Shown here in pieces: positions 1 through 6,583 of a stretch of DNA of 9,732 nucleotides (position 1 is its first letter; every line of letters starts with the position of its first letter). The position numbers and the translations under genes are program-made. The notes under the pieces were generated by a model that saw only the letters and a program-made list of their open reading frames with translations, made no database searches and was not told the DNA's origin. Location: assembly GCA_002718935.1 (NCBI GenBank), contig PBFV01000067.1, positions 6,289 through 16,020 on the forward strand, read 5' to 3'. Source of the DNA: Verrucomicrobiales bacterium (GTDB lineage: Bacteria; Verrucomicrobiota; Verrucomicrobiia; Limisphaerales; UBA1100).

Positions 1-746
1 GGGTGCGACACAAACTCCAACGGTTGCGGCGGCAACGGAAACTCATTTTTGCGGGCCGCAAAGCGGTTCGCGATCGCCTCCGCGTCCATCGCTTCGGCAT
101 AAACAGAAATCTCATGCAGCCGTATGGCGCCACGATAAAACTCATTGTCGTCCTTGTAACTGCCCAATTCAAACGGCGCCTTGGGCGGATAAAGGATGGA
201 CCCTGAATGCACTCTCTGTTCCGCCTCAAGTTTGCCGTTCACATACAGGCGAGTGGCATTGGTATCGTGATCATACGTGCCCACCACGTGATACCAGCGA
301 TTTTCCTGAAACTCGGTCGTGCCCTGCATATAAGGCAGGCGCTTGTGCCCTTCACTGGCGAGCGCAAAGGAAAACTTGCGGTTCACGTAGCCGAGCAGCC
401 AGCCGCGTTCGTAGTCGCCATTGTCCTGGATAACCCCGGCAATGCCTCCCCATTTCATTGACTTGGCCGGGCTCACCCAGGCCTCAACAGTGATCGCGTC
501 GGCTGGAAACTTCGTTGCGCGAAAATCGTCCGCCACCCAAACCCGACTGTTTTGGCCGTCCAGTCGCAGCCAATTCAATTCACCCGCCCGCTCCACCTTG
601 ACCCCGCCGGAGTATTTCGCCGAAGCCCCCGCCACGGCCGGGACGAGTCCGGCCTTGGCGGCACCAAATCGCCATTGATGCAGCAAGCCATTCTCCGCCG
701 CCGGAACGGAGAACGCCATCAAACCTATACAAACAAGAATTTTCAT
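1..746 (-). CDS. Secreted LamG/concanavalin-like jellyroll protein (3' end outside the window)
   Basis: An open frame starts at the ATG at 746 and runs off the left edge; 248 codons are visible with no stop. The start MKILVCIGLMAFSVPAAENG is a signal peptide, with cleavage likely after Ala16 or Ala17. Residues about 20-232 form one LamG-like jellyroll: LLHQWRFG, ITVEAWVSPAKSMKWGGIAG, NRWYHVVGTYDHDTNATRLY followed by VNGKLEAEQ, and FELGSYKDDNEFYRGAIRLH ending in DAEAIANRFAARKN. This is the classic Laminin_G_3 (PF13385) pattern, a carbohydrate- or protein-binding fold. The last visible residues (PQPLEFVSHP) look like a linker into a second domain. They would fit the start of the Fn3-like domain of a purple acid phosphatase, but this is a guess from very few residues. 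The ATG forms an ATGA overlap with the propeller stop, making this the last visible gene of the array. Confidence 0.85.
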   Translation of the reverse strand, partial: MKILVCIGLMAFSVPAAENGLLHQWRFGAAKAGLVPAVAGASAKYSGGVKVERAGELNWLRLDGQNSRVWVADDFRATKFPADAITVEAWVSPAKSMKWGGIAGVIQDNGDYERGWLLGYVNRKFSFALASEGHKRLPYMQGTTEFQENRWYHVVGTYDHDTNATRLYVNGKLEAEQRVHSGSILYPPKAPFELGSYKDDNEFYRGAIRLHEISVYAEAMDAEAIANRFAARKNEFPLPPQPLEFVSH

Positions 747-2092
747 TTCGCAGTAAAACAGTGAATCGTACCTTTGTGAGTGCTAACCAACAGCCGCCCA
801 TGTGCCACTGCCAGGCCAAGGGCTACGCCGTTGACGTTGGCCCGCCAAACCGGCTTGCCATCAGCCGCAGAATAAGCAACCACCTCGTCATTGCCTCCTG
901 CAAAAAGAGTATCACCCGCCAGGATCAAAGCGTGCGGCTGTCGACACTCCGCTCGCCACAGAAAACAGGCTTTCATTCCAGCGCTGATTTCATCAAGCCG
1001 ACGCCCAGCAGCTATGAGCTGTTCCTGCACCTTGGGAGCTTCGGGTGACTTTTCTTTCCGTAACTTGGCGAGCTGCTTGCCCAGTTGCTGCCTCTGAGCG
1101 GTCACGGCTTTCCGTTCACTCTCTAAGTTGAGATAGCGTACCCGATCGAGCACGCTCAATTCACGGTCGGCATGCAAAAATGACTTCTCTCCTGATACAA
1201 TCATATGATTACCGACAAACGAAGCGAAGATGTCTTTACTTTCGCCAGGAACCAACTCAAGCTTACCTTTGCGTCCGGGCCCGTACACCAGAGCGTCACC
1301 AGCCAACAATGCGTATGTGCCGCCACCGCCTTTCATCACATGCAAGCGCTTCCCGCTGGCACGATCTATCACGACGGGATTATTCCGGCCGGCCGGCACA
1401 TAAACACGATCCTTGGATACCAGCAAATAACCCTGCGCCGTCACATCGGTTTGAGTCGTGCGCCAAATTTCCTGGCCTTCCACAGTGTTGAAGCCAATAA
1501 TGTGCACGCCTTCACTGGGAAACATGCCCGCGCCGGCATAAGCTATCCCATCCCATATCAACACCCCGGTGCGAACGGGCCAGGCGGAGATGATGCGGTT
1601 ATTGCCGGAGATGCGGTAATCTTTCGGCGCCAAGCGCTGCCGCCAAACCGCTTTGCCATCGGTGGTGATGCAATAGGCGTGCCCATCATCTGAGCCAAAA
1701 TAGAGTTTGCCCTGATGCAAGGTCGGTGCCAACCGCACAGGCCCTTCCGTGAAATAACTCCAGCGCTCCTTGCCGGTGGCGGCGTCCAGACAGTGAATCT
1801 GGTCATCCGCTGAGGAGCCGAAATAAATGTGTTTTGCATTAGCCACCACATGAAAGGCGTGGTCGAAGAGTTGGCGGTTTTTAAGGTCGCTGGTCTTGTC
1901 ATTATACATGTCCCGTCTGGCGGGCCCGCGCCACGCTGGGCGGGGGGCATGCAGGGGTTGATGCGTCCAAGCCGGTTGCAAGGGCGGCTTGAGCTGCTCC
2001 TTGGTCACCCCACTGCGGGCAGAGTCCGCGCGATAAGTGGGCCAGTCCGCAGCACTGACACCAAGGGCGATAAACAGGAAAAGGTATCTCAT
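743..2092 (-). CDS. Secreted PQQ-like (BamB-type) beta-propeller protein with a helical hairpin
   Basis: This 449-residue protein begins with a signal peptide (about 1-14, MRYLFLFIALGVSA), then DWPTYRADSARSG, the usual opening of secreted PQQ-like propellers in PVC bacteria. Several blade repeats follow: HCLDAATGKERWSY, AYCITTDGKAVWRQ, GFNTVEGQEIWRTT, VVIDRASGKRLHV, and after the insertion VAYSAADGKPVWRANV and GTIHCFTAK. They share the 'x-D-x-x-TG-x-x-x-W' pattern. Between the late blades, residues about 317-375 form a charged helical hairpin rich in Lys, Glu, Arg and Gln, with a proline-containing turn (KEKSPEAPK). No PQQ or quinoprotein dehydrogenase catalytic residues can be claimed, so it is probably a scaffold or binding protein, not an enzyme. 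It acts outside the inner membrane. The ATG at 2092 overlaps the ATPase stop by one base (TAATG), placing it in the transporter operon. Its TGA overlaps the next gene (ATGA). Confidence 0.85.
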   Translation of the reverse strand: MRYLFLFIALGVSAADWPTYRADSARSGVTKEQLKPPLQPAWTHQPLHAPRPAWRGPARRDMYNDKTSDLKNRQLFDHAFHVVANAKHIYFGSSADDQIHCLDAATGKERWSYFTEGPVRLAPTLHQGKLYFGSDDGHAYCITTDGKAVWRQRLAPKDYRISGNNRIISAWPVRTGVLIWDGIAYAGAGMFPSEGVHIIGFNTVEGQEIWRTTQTDVTAQGYLLVSKDRVYVPAGRNNPVVIDRASGKRLHVMKGGGGTYALLAGDALVYGPGRKGKLELVPGESKDIFASFVGNHMIVSGEKSFLHADRELSVLDRVRYLNLESERKAVTAQRQQLGKQLAKLRKEKSPEAPKVQEQLIAAGRRLDEISAGMKACFLWRAECRQPHALILAGDTLFAGGNDEVVAYSAADGKPVWRANVNGVALGLAVAHGRLLVSTHKGTIHCFTAK

Positions 2093-2706
2093 TAGGGGGA
2101 TTTAAGTTCCACGATTCGGTCGGCGAATTCATCGGCAGTGGAGCCGTGCGTCACAACGATAACCGTTCCGCCGCTACGATGAAATGTTGAAAGGTGCTCG
2201 AACACCTGTCGATCATTTTCCGGATCCAGATTGCCGGTCGGCTCATCGGCGAGGATGAGGCGCGGCTCATTCACCAGCGCCCGCGCCAAGGCCACCCGCT
2301 GGCGTTCGCCAGCGCTGAGCTCGCCGGGTGTGTGGGTGAAACGATGACTAAGGCCAAATTGCTCCAGCAGCTCGGTTGCGGAAGTGCCATTACGCGCGGC
2401 AAGTTGAACATTTTCCACCACGCTCAAGTAGGGCACGAGGTGGAACATTTGAAACACGAAGCCAACCTCCGAGGCACGATATTCCGCGCGTTCGGCCCGG
2501 GGCTGGGCGTAAAGGTCAGTGCCTTCAAATGACACCGTCCCATTGCTGGGCCGCAACATTCCGCCGAGGGTGAGCAACAGCGTTGTCTTGCCACTCCCGC
2601 TGGCGCCCTTGACGGCGACAAATTCGCCGGACTGAACGTCTAAGTCAAACGGCGCCAGCGCGGTAACGGCGCCGAATCGTTTGGTGAGCTGTTTGCAATT
2701 GAGCAT
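2092..2706 (-). CDS. LolD/MacB-type ABC transporter ATPase
   Basis: This 204-residue ATPase partners the FtsX-type permease encoded directly upstream. Walker A is GASGSGKTT at 34-42, the Q-loop is Gln86 in FVFQMFHLVPYLSVVENV (the typical LolD/MacB/FtsE sequence), the signature is LSAGERQRVALARAL at 130-144, Walker B is LILADEPTGNLD at 150-161, and the H-loop is His187 (VVTHG). The signature has Ala where LSGGE is usual, a tolerated variant in this group. DEPTGNLD is diagnostic of the LolD/MacB/FtsE family rather than importers, so this ATPase is distinct from the one at 5942-6583. The ATG at 2706 overlaps the permease stop by one base (TAATG). A longer in-frame reading up to 2829 would only add the reverse frame of the permease gene, so I reject it. 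No Shine-Dalgarno sequence is seen, and coupled re-initiation is likely. Confidence 0.92.
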   Translation of the reverse strand: MLNCKQLTKRFGAVTALAPFDLDVQSGEFVAVKGASGSGKTTLLLTLGGMLRPSNGTVSFEGTDLYAQPRAERAEYRASEVGFVFQMFHLVPYLSVVENVQLAARNGTSATELLEQFGLSHRFTHTPGELSAGERQRVALARALVNEPRLILADEPTGNLDPENDRQVFEHLSTFHRSGGTVIVVTHGSTADEFADRIVELKSP

Positions 2707-3992
2707 TAGTCGTGTCGCAAGGTGTCTGCCGGATCCTGCGTAACCGCCAGCATCGCTGGAATAAAGCTGGCCAACGCGGCAAATGTCGGTGCCAACAAAA
2801 GTGCCATCGGCAAATATGCGGGCTTCCACGTAGGTTGACCGGCTGAGGTTTGGAATAGATCCTGACCAAATTGAATGGCGAGGCCATTACCCAAGGCATA
2901 GCCCAGCAACGCCCCGATGATCCCGATGACAATAGCTTTGCCGAGGAACATCACGGCAATGCGCTCACTGCCTTGGCCGAGAGCCCGAAGCACGCCGATT
3001 TCCGGCCGCCGCTCGCGGGTGTTCAACAGCGCCAGCACGGCAACCAAACCGCCACAGGCAAGAATCACCAACGGCAACAGGCGCCCGAACACACCGGCCA
3101 AGTTGCGTCCTTGTTTATCGACGGCTTTATCCAACACTTCCGGCATCGCCTTACCCAATTGGGCCTCCATCAAGTGGCGCTGTTGTTCTCGCGCCTCGGC
3201 CATGTCCTGCATCCGAAACACCTTGGCCTCGGGCAGGATCGGAGCCAATTGAGTGCGCAGCAGCTCAAGCGTATCCTGAGTTTCGTCCGCGCAATAACAG
3301 TCCAACGCCTGAATCTCGTTGATTTGCCCTTCACGTTTGAGCACCGACTGCGCGTCAGCCAGATGCATGTATATACGCACTTCCGCTGAGCTGCCCTTTT
3401 CAGCGAGCACCCGGTTCACCATGAACTCACGCCCTTGAACAATGACTTTTTCATCTCGCTTCACGGACTTTATCTCGGCCAAGGCATTTCCCAGCAGCAC
3501 GGTGCCCTGCTTAACGGGCGTAATCATGATCGGCTTTTCTCGCCCCGGTGGGGCTACTTCACGTGGGGCTAGGCCGTAAATCATCGCCGGCGTACCGTCC
3601 CAATCGATTTTCCATTTCAAGACCGCTGAAAGATGCGAGTAATTGATGGAGTTTGTTACGCCCTTGAATTTTTGAACCCAATCTTCCGAAAATAATTGTT
3701 TGGAAAATCCTTCATCCCAAAAATGCGCGAGGTCAGTCTTGGTCGAAACAATCCGCAGGTTTTGACCCATGTCCCGCTGAATGCGCTTGGTCTTTTTCTG
3801 TGTGTTCTGGGAGATTTTCGACGCCGAAGAATTCATATCCGCCATGATGCCGGCTGATTCCTGCTGTGCCCCTTCGCTGGCAGCAAAAAACATCACTGCA
3901 AAAGCCACCGCGATGATGACTGCGAGCAGGCTCAAGGCAGCGTTCGCCTTGCGATGTACCATTTCTCGAAGAATTAGGGTGAGCGGATTCAT
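2706..3992 (-). CDS. FtsX/MacB/LolC-type ABC transporter permease
   Basis: This 428-residue inner-membrane protein has the four-helix layout of type VII (MacB/LolCE/FtsX) transporters. TM1 is at about 18-38, a large periplasmic domain at about 39-303, and TM2-TM4 at about 305-324, 345-367 and 394-417. The cytoplasmic loop after TM2 carries the family motif ERRPEIGVLRALGQGSERI, where the ATPase docks. Such proteins usually do not carry substrate across the inner membrane. They transmit force to periplasmic partners, lift lipoproteins, or drive efflux or peptidoglycan enzymes. The periplasmic domain is long and has a charged, helix-prone start (about 58-80) and a CYC pair at 232-234 (EIQALDCYCAD). 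A strong TAGGAG ribosome site lies 6 nt before the ATG, which overlaps the stop of the previous gene (ATGA). The downstream gene encodes the matching ATPase. The likely partner is the membrane-anchored protein just upstream; the substrate is unknown. Confidence 0.88.
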   Translation of the reverse strand: MNPLTLILREMVHRKANAALSLLAVIIAVAFAVMFFAASEGAQQESAGIMADMNSSASKISQNTQKKTKRIQRDMGQNLRIVSTKTDLAHFWDEGFSKQLFSEDWVQKFKGVTNSINYSHLSAVLKWKIDWDGTPAMIYGLAPREVAPPGREKPIMITPVKQGTVLLGNALAEIKSVKRDEKVIVQGREFMVNRVLAEKGSSAEVRIYMHLADAQSVLKREGQINEIQALDCYCADETQDTLELLRTQLAPILPEAKVFRMQDMAEAREQQRHLMEAQLGKAMPEVLDKAVDKQGRNLAGVFGRLLPLVILACGGLVAVLALLNTRERRPEIGVLRALGQGSERIAVMFLGKAIVIGIIGALLGYALGNGLAIQFGQDLFQTSAGQPTWKPAYLPMALLLAPTFAALASFIPAMLAVTQDPADTLRHD

Positions 3993-5188
3993 GAATTACT
4001 CCTACGCCCAAGAAGCAAAATAATCGCACCGCCGATAAGAATCGGCACACCGGCCATGATCATCCACCCAACAATGGAGTAGCCCGTTTTTGACTCAACG
4101 ACGGGTGGTGATGGCGACGCTTTTTTCTCGGGCGCCGGTGCGGAAACAGTTTTCTTCGGCGCGGCATTGGTTGGGGTGGCTTCAGCAATTTTGAGTGCGC
4201 CTTCGCGATAGCCCATCAGCAACTCATCGAGGGTGCCGCCAATTTGCGCGTTGCGATTCGCGCCCTGCCCCTTACCGCCCTTGGCGAGAATCTGGCTCAT
4301 CTCCACGCGGATGGCCGGGCTCTCAGGATCGAAGCCCAGATGATCCGCGAAATGTTTCCGCACATCTTCATCCCAACTCTGCGGGATCATCGTGCCCTGC
4401 ATCCATTTTCGATCCAGGCCGCACTCGCAGTTCAGGCCAATGGTGTTGACGATGGCCGTCAGCGAATGCTCGTCCAATCGTTCGTCGCGCAAAACGGGCC
4501 CCATCTGCCGACCGCGTCCGTACAACACGACCACTTGTGGCGTTTCGGCAATGGCATCCACGCCGAGACTCCAGAGGAAAGTCTTTTCGGCAGCAAAATC
4601 CTTTCCCGCAATCACCTCCACCACTGGCGCCTCTTTGATTTCCTTCTCAAGTCGATCCATGCGAGCGGTGATTGTTGCCACCACGCGAGCGGCCTGTTTT
4701 TTGATGCGATCATTTTCCGCAGCATTTTTGCCTTCCACAACAAGGATCACGCCATAGTGCTCATACACTTTTGCCAATACAGCGTTGCGTCGCGGAGAGT
4801 CAATCACCGACTCCAGCCCATCCCAAATGGACACCGCCAATGGCTGACCTTTCTTCGTGAGCTTCACCGGCACCGACCGTTTGCCATCGCCGGACACAAA
4901 CACGCCTATCGGCTCGGCCACCTCCTTCGGCAAGAACGCCTTCGCTTCACCGTCGGCGGCCTTGGAAGGGGTTTGAATCTCGAACTTGATATTCGACTCC
5001 AGATAAGTGGCGTACGCGGTGGATTGGATGATTTCGAGATTCGCACGCGGTGTGTTTTCGGGTACAAAAATGTACAGTCGATACGGATCGGAGCCGAGAT
5101 CGACAAAGCCCACATCGCGCACATTGAACCGGCAGGCTAACGCATCAATCGCCAGCACAAGGGACAGAATAGTGGCCAGTTTTCTCAT
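3989..5188 (-). CDS. Unrecognised exported protein with a C-terminal membrane anchor and a CEC motif
   Basis: This 399-residue protein is not recognised as any named family. Residues 1-18 form a signal peptide (MRKLATILSLVLAIDALA) with an A-L-A cleavage site followed at once by Cys19. The mature protein opens CRFNVRDVGFVDLGSDPYRL. Its main region (to about 335) looks globular. It includes SIWDGLESVIDSPRRNAVLA (120-139), a charged helical stretch around 154-187, VVVLYGRGRQMGPVL (219-233) and NCECGLDRKWMQG (253-265). A linker rich in Pro, Ala and Lys (about 336-368) leads to one membrane helix (about 371-393) and a short RRSNS tail. A periplasmic domain tethered to the inner membrane is therefore expected. 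The ATG at 5188 makes an ATGA overlap with the E1-like gene; the upstream in-frame TTG at 5212 would spoil the signal peptide. The protein is followed, with overlap, by an FtsX-type permease and its ATPase, so it is most likely their exported partner. A lipoprotein is possible but the lipobox is poor (Ala at -3, Leu at -2). Confidence 0.82.
   Translation of the reverse strand: MRKLATILSLVLAIDALACRFNVRDVGFVDLGSDPYRLYIFVPENTPRANLEIIQSTAYATYLESNIKFEIQTPSKAADGEAKAFLPKEVAEPIGVFVSGDGKRSVPVKLTKKGQPLAVSIWDGLESVIDSPRRNAVLAKVYEHYGVILVVEGKNAAENDRIKKQAARVVATITARMDRLEKEIKEAPVVEVIAGKDFAAEKTFLWSLGVDAIAETPQVVVLYGRGRQMGPVLRDERLDEHSLTAIVNTIGLNCECGLDRKWMQGTMIPQSWDEDVRKHFADHLGFDPESPAIRVEMSQILAKGGKGQGANRNAQIGGTLDELLMGYREGALKIAEATPTNAAPKKTVSAPAPEKKASPSPPVVESKTGYSIVGWMIMAGVPILIGGAIILLLGRRSNS
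3999..4004 (-). promoter_or_regulatory. Shine-Dalgarno site TAGGAG for the FtsX-type permease
   Basis: TAGGAG on the minus strand lies 6 nt before the ATG at 3992, within the last codons of the anchored protein. It is one of only three clear Shine-Dalgarno sequences in this array, so the permease may be re-initiated more strongly than its neighbours. Confidence 0.6.
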
Positions 5189-5949
5189 TCGTTTTCGCCG
5201 CACACGGGGCAATCGGGTCTTTGACGCAACCGCACTTGGTTGAATTTCATCGATTTCAAATCACACGTCAACAAGCGACCGTACAGAGGTTGCCCTAAGT
5301 CGGCGATAATCTTAATCACTTCCATCGCGCCGAGACAGCCAACCATGCCGGAAACCGCGCCAAACACCGGAAAACGCCGCTGCCAATAGTCCGGCGCCTC
5401 GGGATACAGGCATTGCAAACAGCCGGTGATGCCGGGCTTGAAACTGGTGATGTGAGCCTCAAGCTCGAACATCGCGCATTCCACCAGCGGCTTGCCCTGC
5501 CGCACCGCCTCGCGATTCATGAAAAAACGTTCCTCGAACAACGGCGCACAATCGACGACCACATCCGCCTCGGCCACCAGCTCGGCTGCATTGCTTTCGT
5601 TCACATTTTCCTCAACCGAAACAATCTCGAGGCGCGGATTCAATTCCCGCAATCGTGCCACGGCACACTCCATGCGCGAGCTATCCAGCGCGGCGTGGCT
5701 CATCAGTAACTGACGATTCAGATCACTTGGTTTGATATTGCCGCCGTGCGCCAAAACCAGCTTGCCAATGCCCGCCGCCGCCAGCTCGTACGCCACCAAC
5801 CCGCCCAGCCCGCCAATGCGGCTGACCATCACGCTGGCACTCTTGAGCCTCTGCTGCCCCGGCTCGCCGAAACCCTCGATGGTCGTTTGCCACGAGTAGA
5901 TTTCCTGCTCCAGCGAGGTCAATTCGGGCAATGACATCTCGTCATTCAT
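5185..5949 (-). CDS. ThiF/MoeB/HesA-family E1-like protein with an altered nucleotide/Mg site
   Basis: This is a 254-residue cytoplasmic protein of the E1-like superfamily. Relatives adenylate the C-terminal glycine of small sulfur-carrier proteins such as MoaD or ThiS. A Rossmann-type core begins at about residue 40: RIGGLGGLVAYELAAAGIGKL, then LAHGGNIKPSDLNRQLL at 66-82. Two cysteine pairs at 177/180 (CLQC) and 247/250 (CPVC) match the structural zinc site of MoeB/ThiF. Compared with MoeB, the first glycine of the nucleotide loop is Arg44, the acidic turn before the SNLQRQ motif reads AHGGN, the conserved lysine is Arg92 (SSRMECA), and the Mg-binding aspartate of the DCTDN motif is Pro136 (DCAPLF). 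The RQ arginine is kept (Arg79). Its position directly after a molybdate-type importer suggests molybdopterin/tungstopterin or other sulfur-carrier work, as inference. No MoaD- or ThiS-like gene is in the window. I chose the ATG at 5949 for its AAGGTGG site 6 nt upstream and 8-nt overlap with the ATPase gene; ATG 5967 is the alternative. Confidence 0.82.
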   Translation of the reverse strand: MNDEMSLPELTSLEQEIYSWQTTIEGFGEPGQQRLKSASVMVSRIGGLGGLVAYELAAAGIGKLVLAHGGNIKPSDLNRQLLMSHAALDSSRMECAVARLRELNPRLEIVSVEENVNESNAAELVAEADVVVDCAPLFEERFFMNREAVRQGKPLVECAMFELEAHITSFKPGITGCLQCLYPEAPDYWQRRFPVFGAVSGMVGCLGAMEVIKIIADLGQPLYGRLLTCDLKSMKFNQVRLRQRPDCPVCGENE

Positions 5950-6583
5950 TGCGCGCCACCTTGCCATCTGCCATCCGAAAATGACAGCCCGCGAGCCGTT
6001 CCGCTTCGCTGGGGCTGTGCGTGATGTGAAGAATCGTCACGCCCGTCTCGCGATGCACGTGCTCGAGCAACCCACACATTTCCTCATGCAACTCCTCGTC
6101 GAGCGCGCTAAGCGGCTCATCAAGGCAAAGAACCGCAGGCTCATGGGCCAGCGCCCGGCCTAGGGCCACGCGTTGCGCCTCGCCACCGCTAAGATTTTCT
6201 GGCGCACGATCAAGGAGGCTTGTGATGCCGAGAAGTTCGGCCAATTCCTCAACCCGGCGAGCAATCACATTTTGCGGTTGATCGCGCAACACGAGCGCAA
6301 ATGCAAGCTGCTCGCGCACAATCTGAGTGGGAAACAAAGCCCGATCCTGTGGCACATAACCCACGCCGCGCTCGGCTGGCGGCAGCACGGTCACATCTCG
6401 GCCGCCAAGCTCAATGGTGCCGCCAGCCACCTCGCGCAGACCGCAGATCGCCTCGAGAACCGTCGTCTTGCCGCAGCCGCTTTGGCCCATAAGCACGCCG
6501 TACTCACCGGCAGCCAGCTCAAGCTGAATGTCTTCCAGCTCAAAACTGCCCTGCTGCAATGCGATGTCTTTCAGGCGAATCAT
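5942..6583 (-). CDS. ModC-like ABC importer ATPase, short form without a C-terminal TOBE/Mop domain
   Basis: This 213-residue cytoplasmic ATPase would power the ModA/ModB-like transporter encoded just upstream. All nucleotide-binding elements are present: Walker A GQSGCGKTT at 33-41, Q-loop glutamine 79 (VPQDRALFP), signature LSGGEAQR at 131-138, Walker B AVLCLDEP at 150-157, D-loop SALD at 159-162 and H-loop histidine 189. The sequence stops about 24 residues after the H-loop, so the TOBE/Mop oxyanion-sensing domain of full-length ModC (about 350 residues) is missing. The length fits a short importer ATPase of the Mod/Wtp/Tup group. The start at 6583 forms an ATGA overlap with the permease stop. 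No good Shine-Dalgarno sequence is visible, so translation probably depends on coupling. Together with the two preceding genes it makes a complete importer. Confidence 0.9.
   Translation of the reverse strand: MIRLKDIALQQGSFELEDIQLELAAGEYGVLMGQSGCGKTTVLEAICGLREVAGGTIELGGRDVTVLPPAERGVGYVPQDRALFPTQIVREQLAFALVLRDQPQNVIARRVEELAELLGITSLLDRAPENLSGGEAQRVALGRALAHEPAVLCLDEPLSALDEELHEEMCGLLEHVHRETGVTILHITHSPSEAERLAGCHFRMADGKVARNE
5956..5962 (-). promoter_or_regulatory. Shine-Dalgarno site AAGGTGG for the E1-like gene
   Basis: AAGGTGG on the minus strand ends 6 nt before the ATG at 5949, within the last codons of the ATPase gene. The alternative in-frame ATG at 5967 has only a weak GGATG-like sequence upstream. 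This favours the shorter protein. Confidence 0.5.

Noticed and set aside
2707..2829. N-terminal extension of the LolD/MacB-type ATPase to an upstream in-frame start
   Set aside because: The added residues are only the alternate frame of the permease gene. The ATPase family begins right at the ATG at 2706, which overlaps the permease stop as TAATG.
5132..5137. Lipoprotein signal (Cys19 after the signal peptide of the 399-residue protein)
   Set aside because: Position -3 is Ala and -2 is Leu, a poor lipobox, while A-L-A fits signal peptidase I. With a C-terminal membrane helix already present, lipidation is not needed for anchoring. It is not excluded.
4244..5140. A 298-codon open frame on the plus strand
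   Set aside because: It is antisense to the 399-residue exported protein, whose signal peptide, linker, membrane helix and overlaps with both neighbours are convincing. The plus-strand translation is rich in His, Arg and Gln and shows no domain.
5189..5212. Upstream TTG start for the exported 399-residue protein
   Set aside because: It would put eight mostly basic residues (MPRVRRKR) before a normal signal peptide. The ATG at 5188 makes an ATGA overlap like other junctions in the array.
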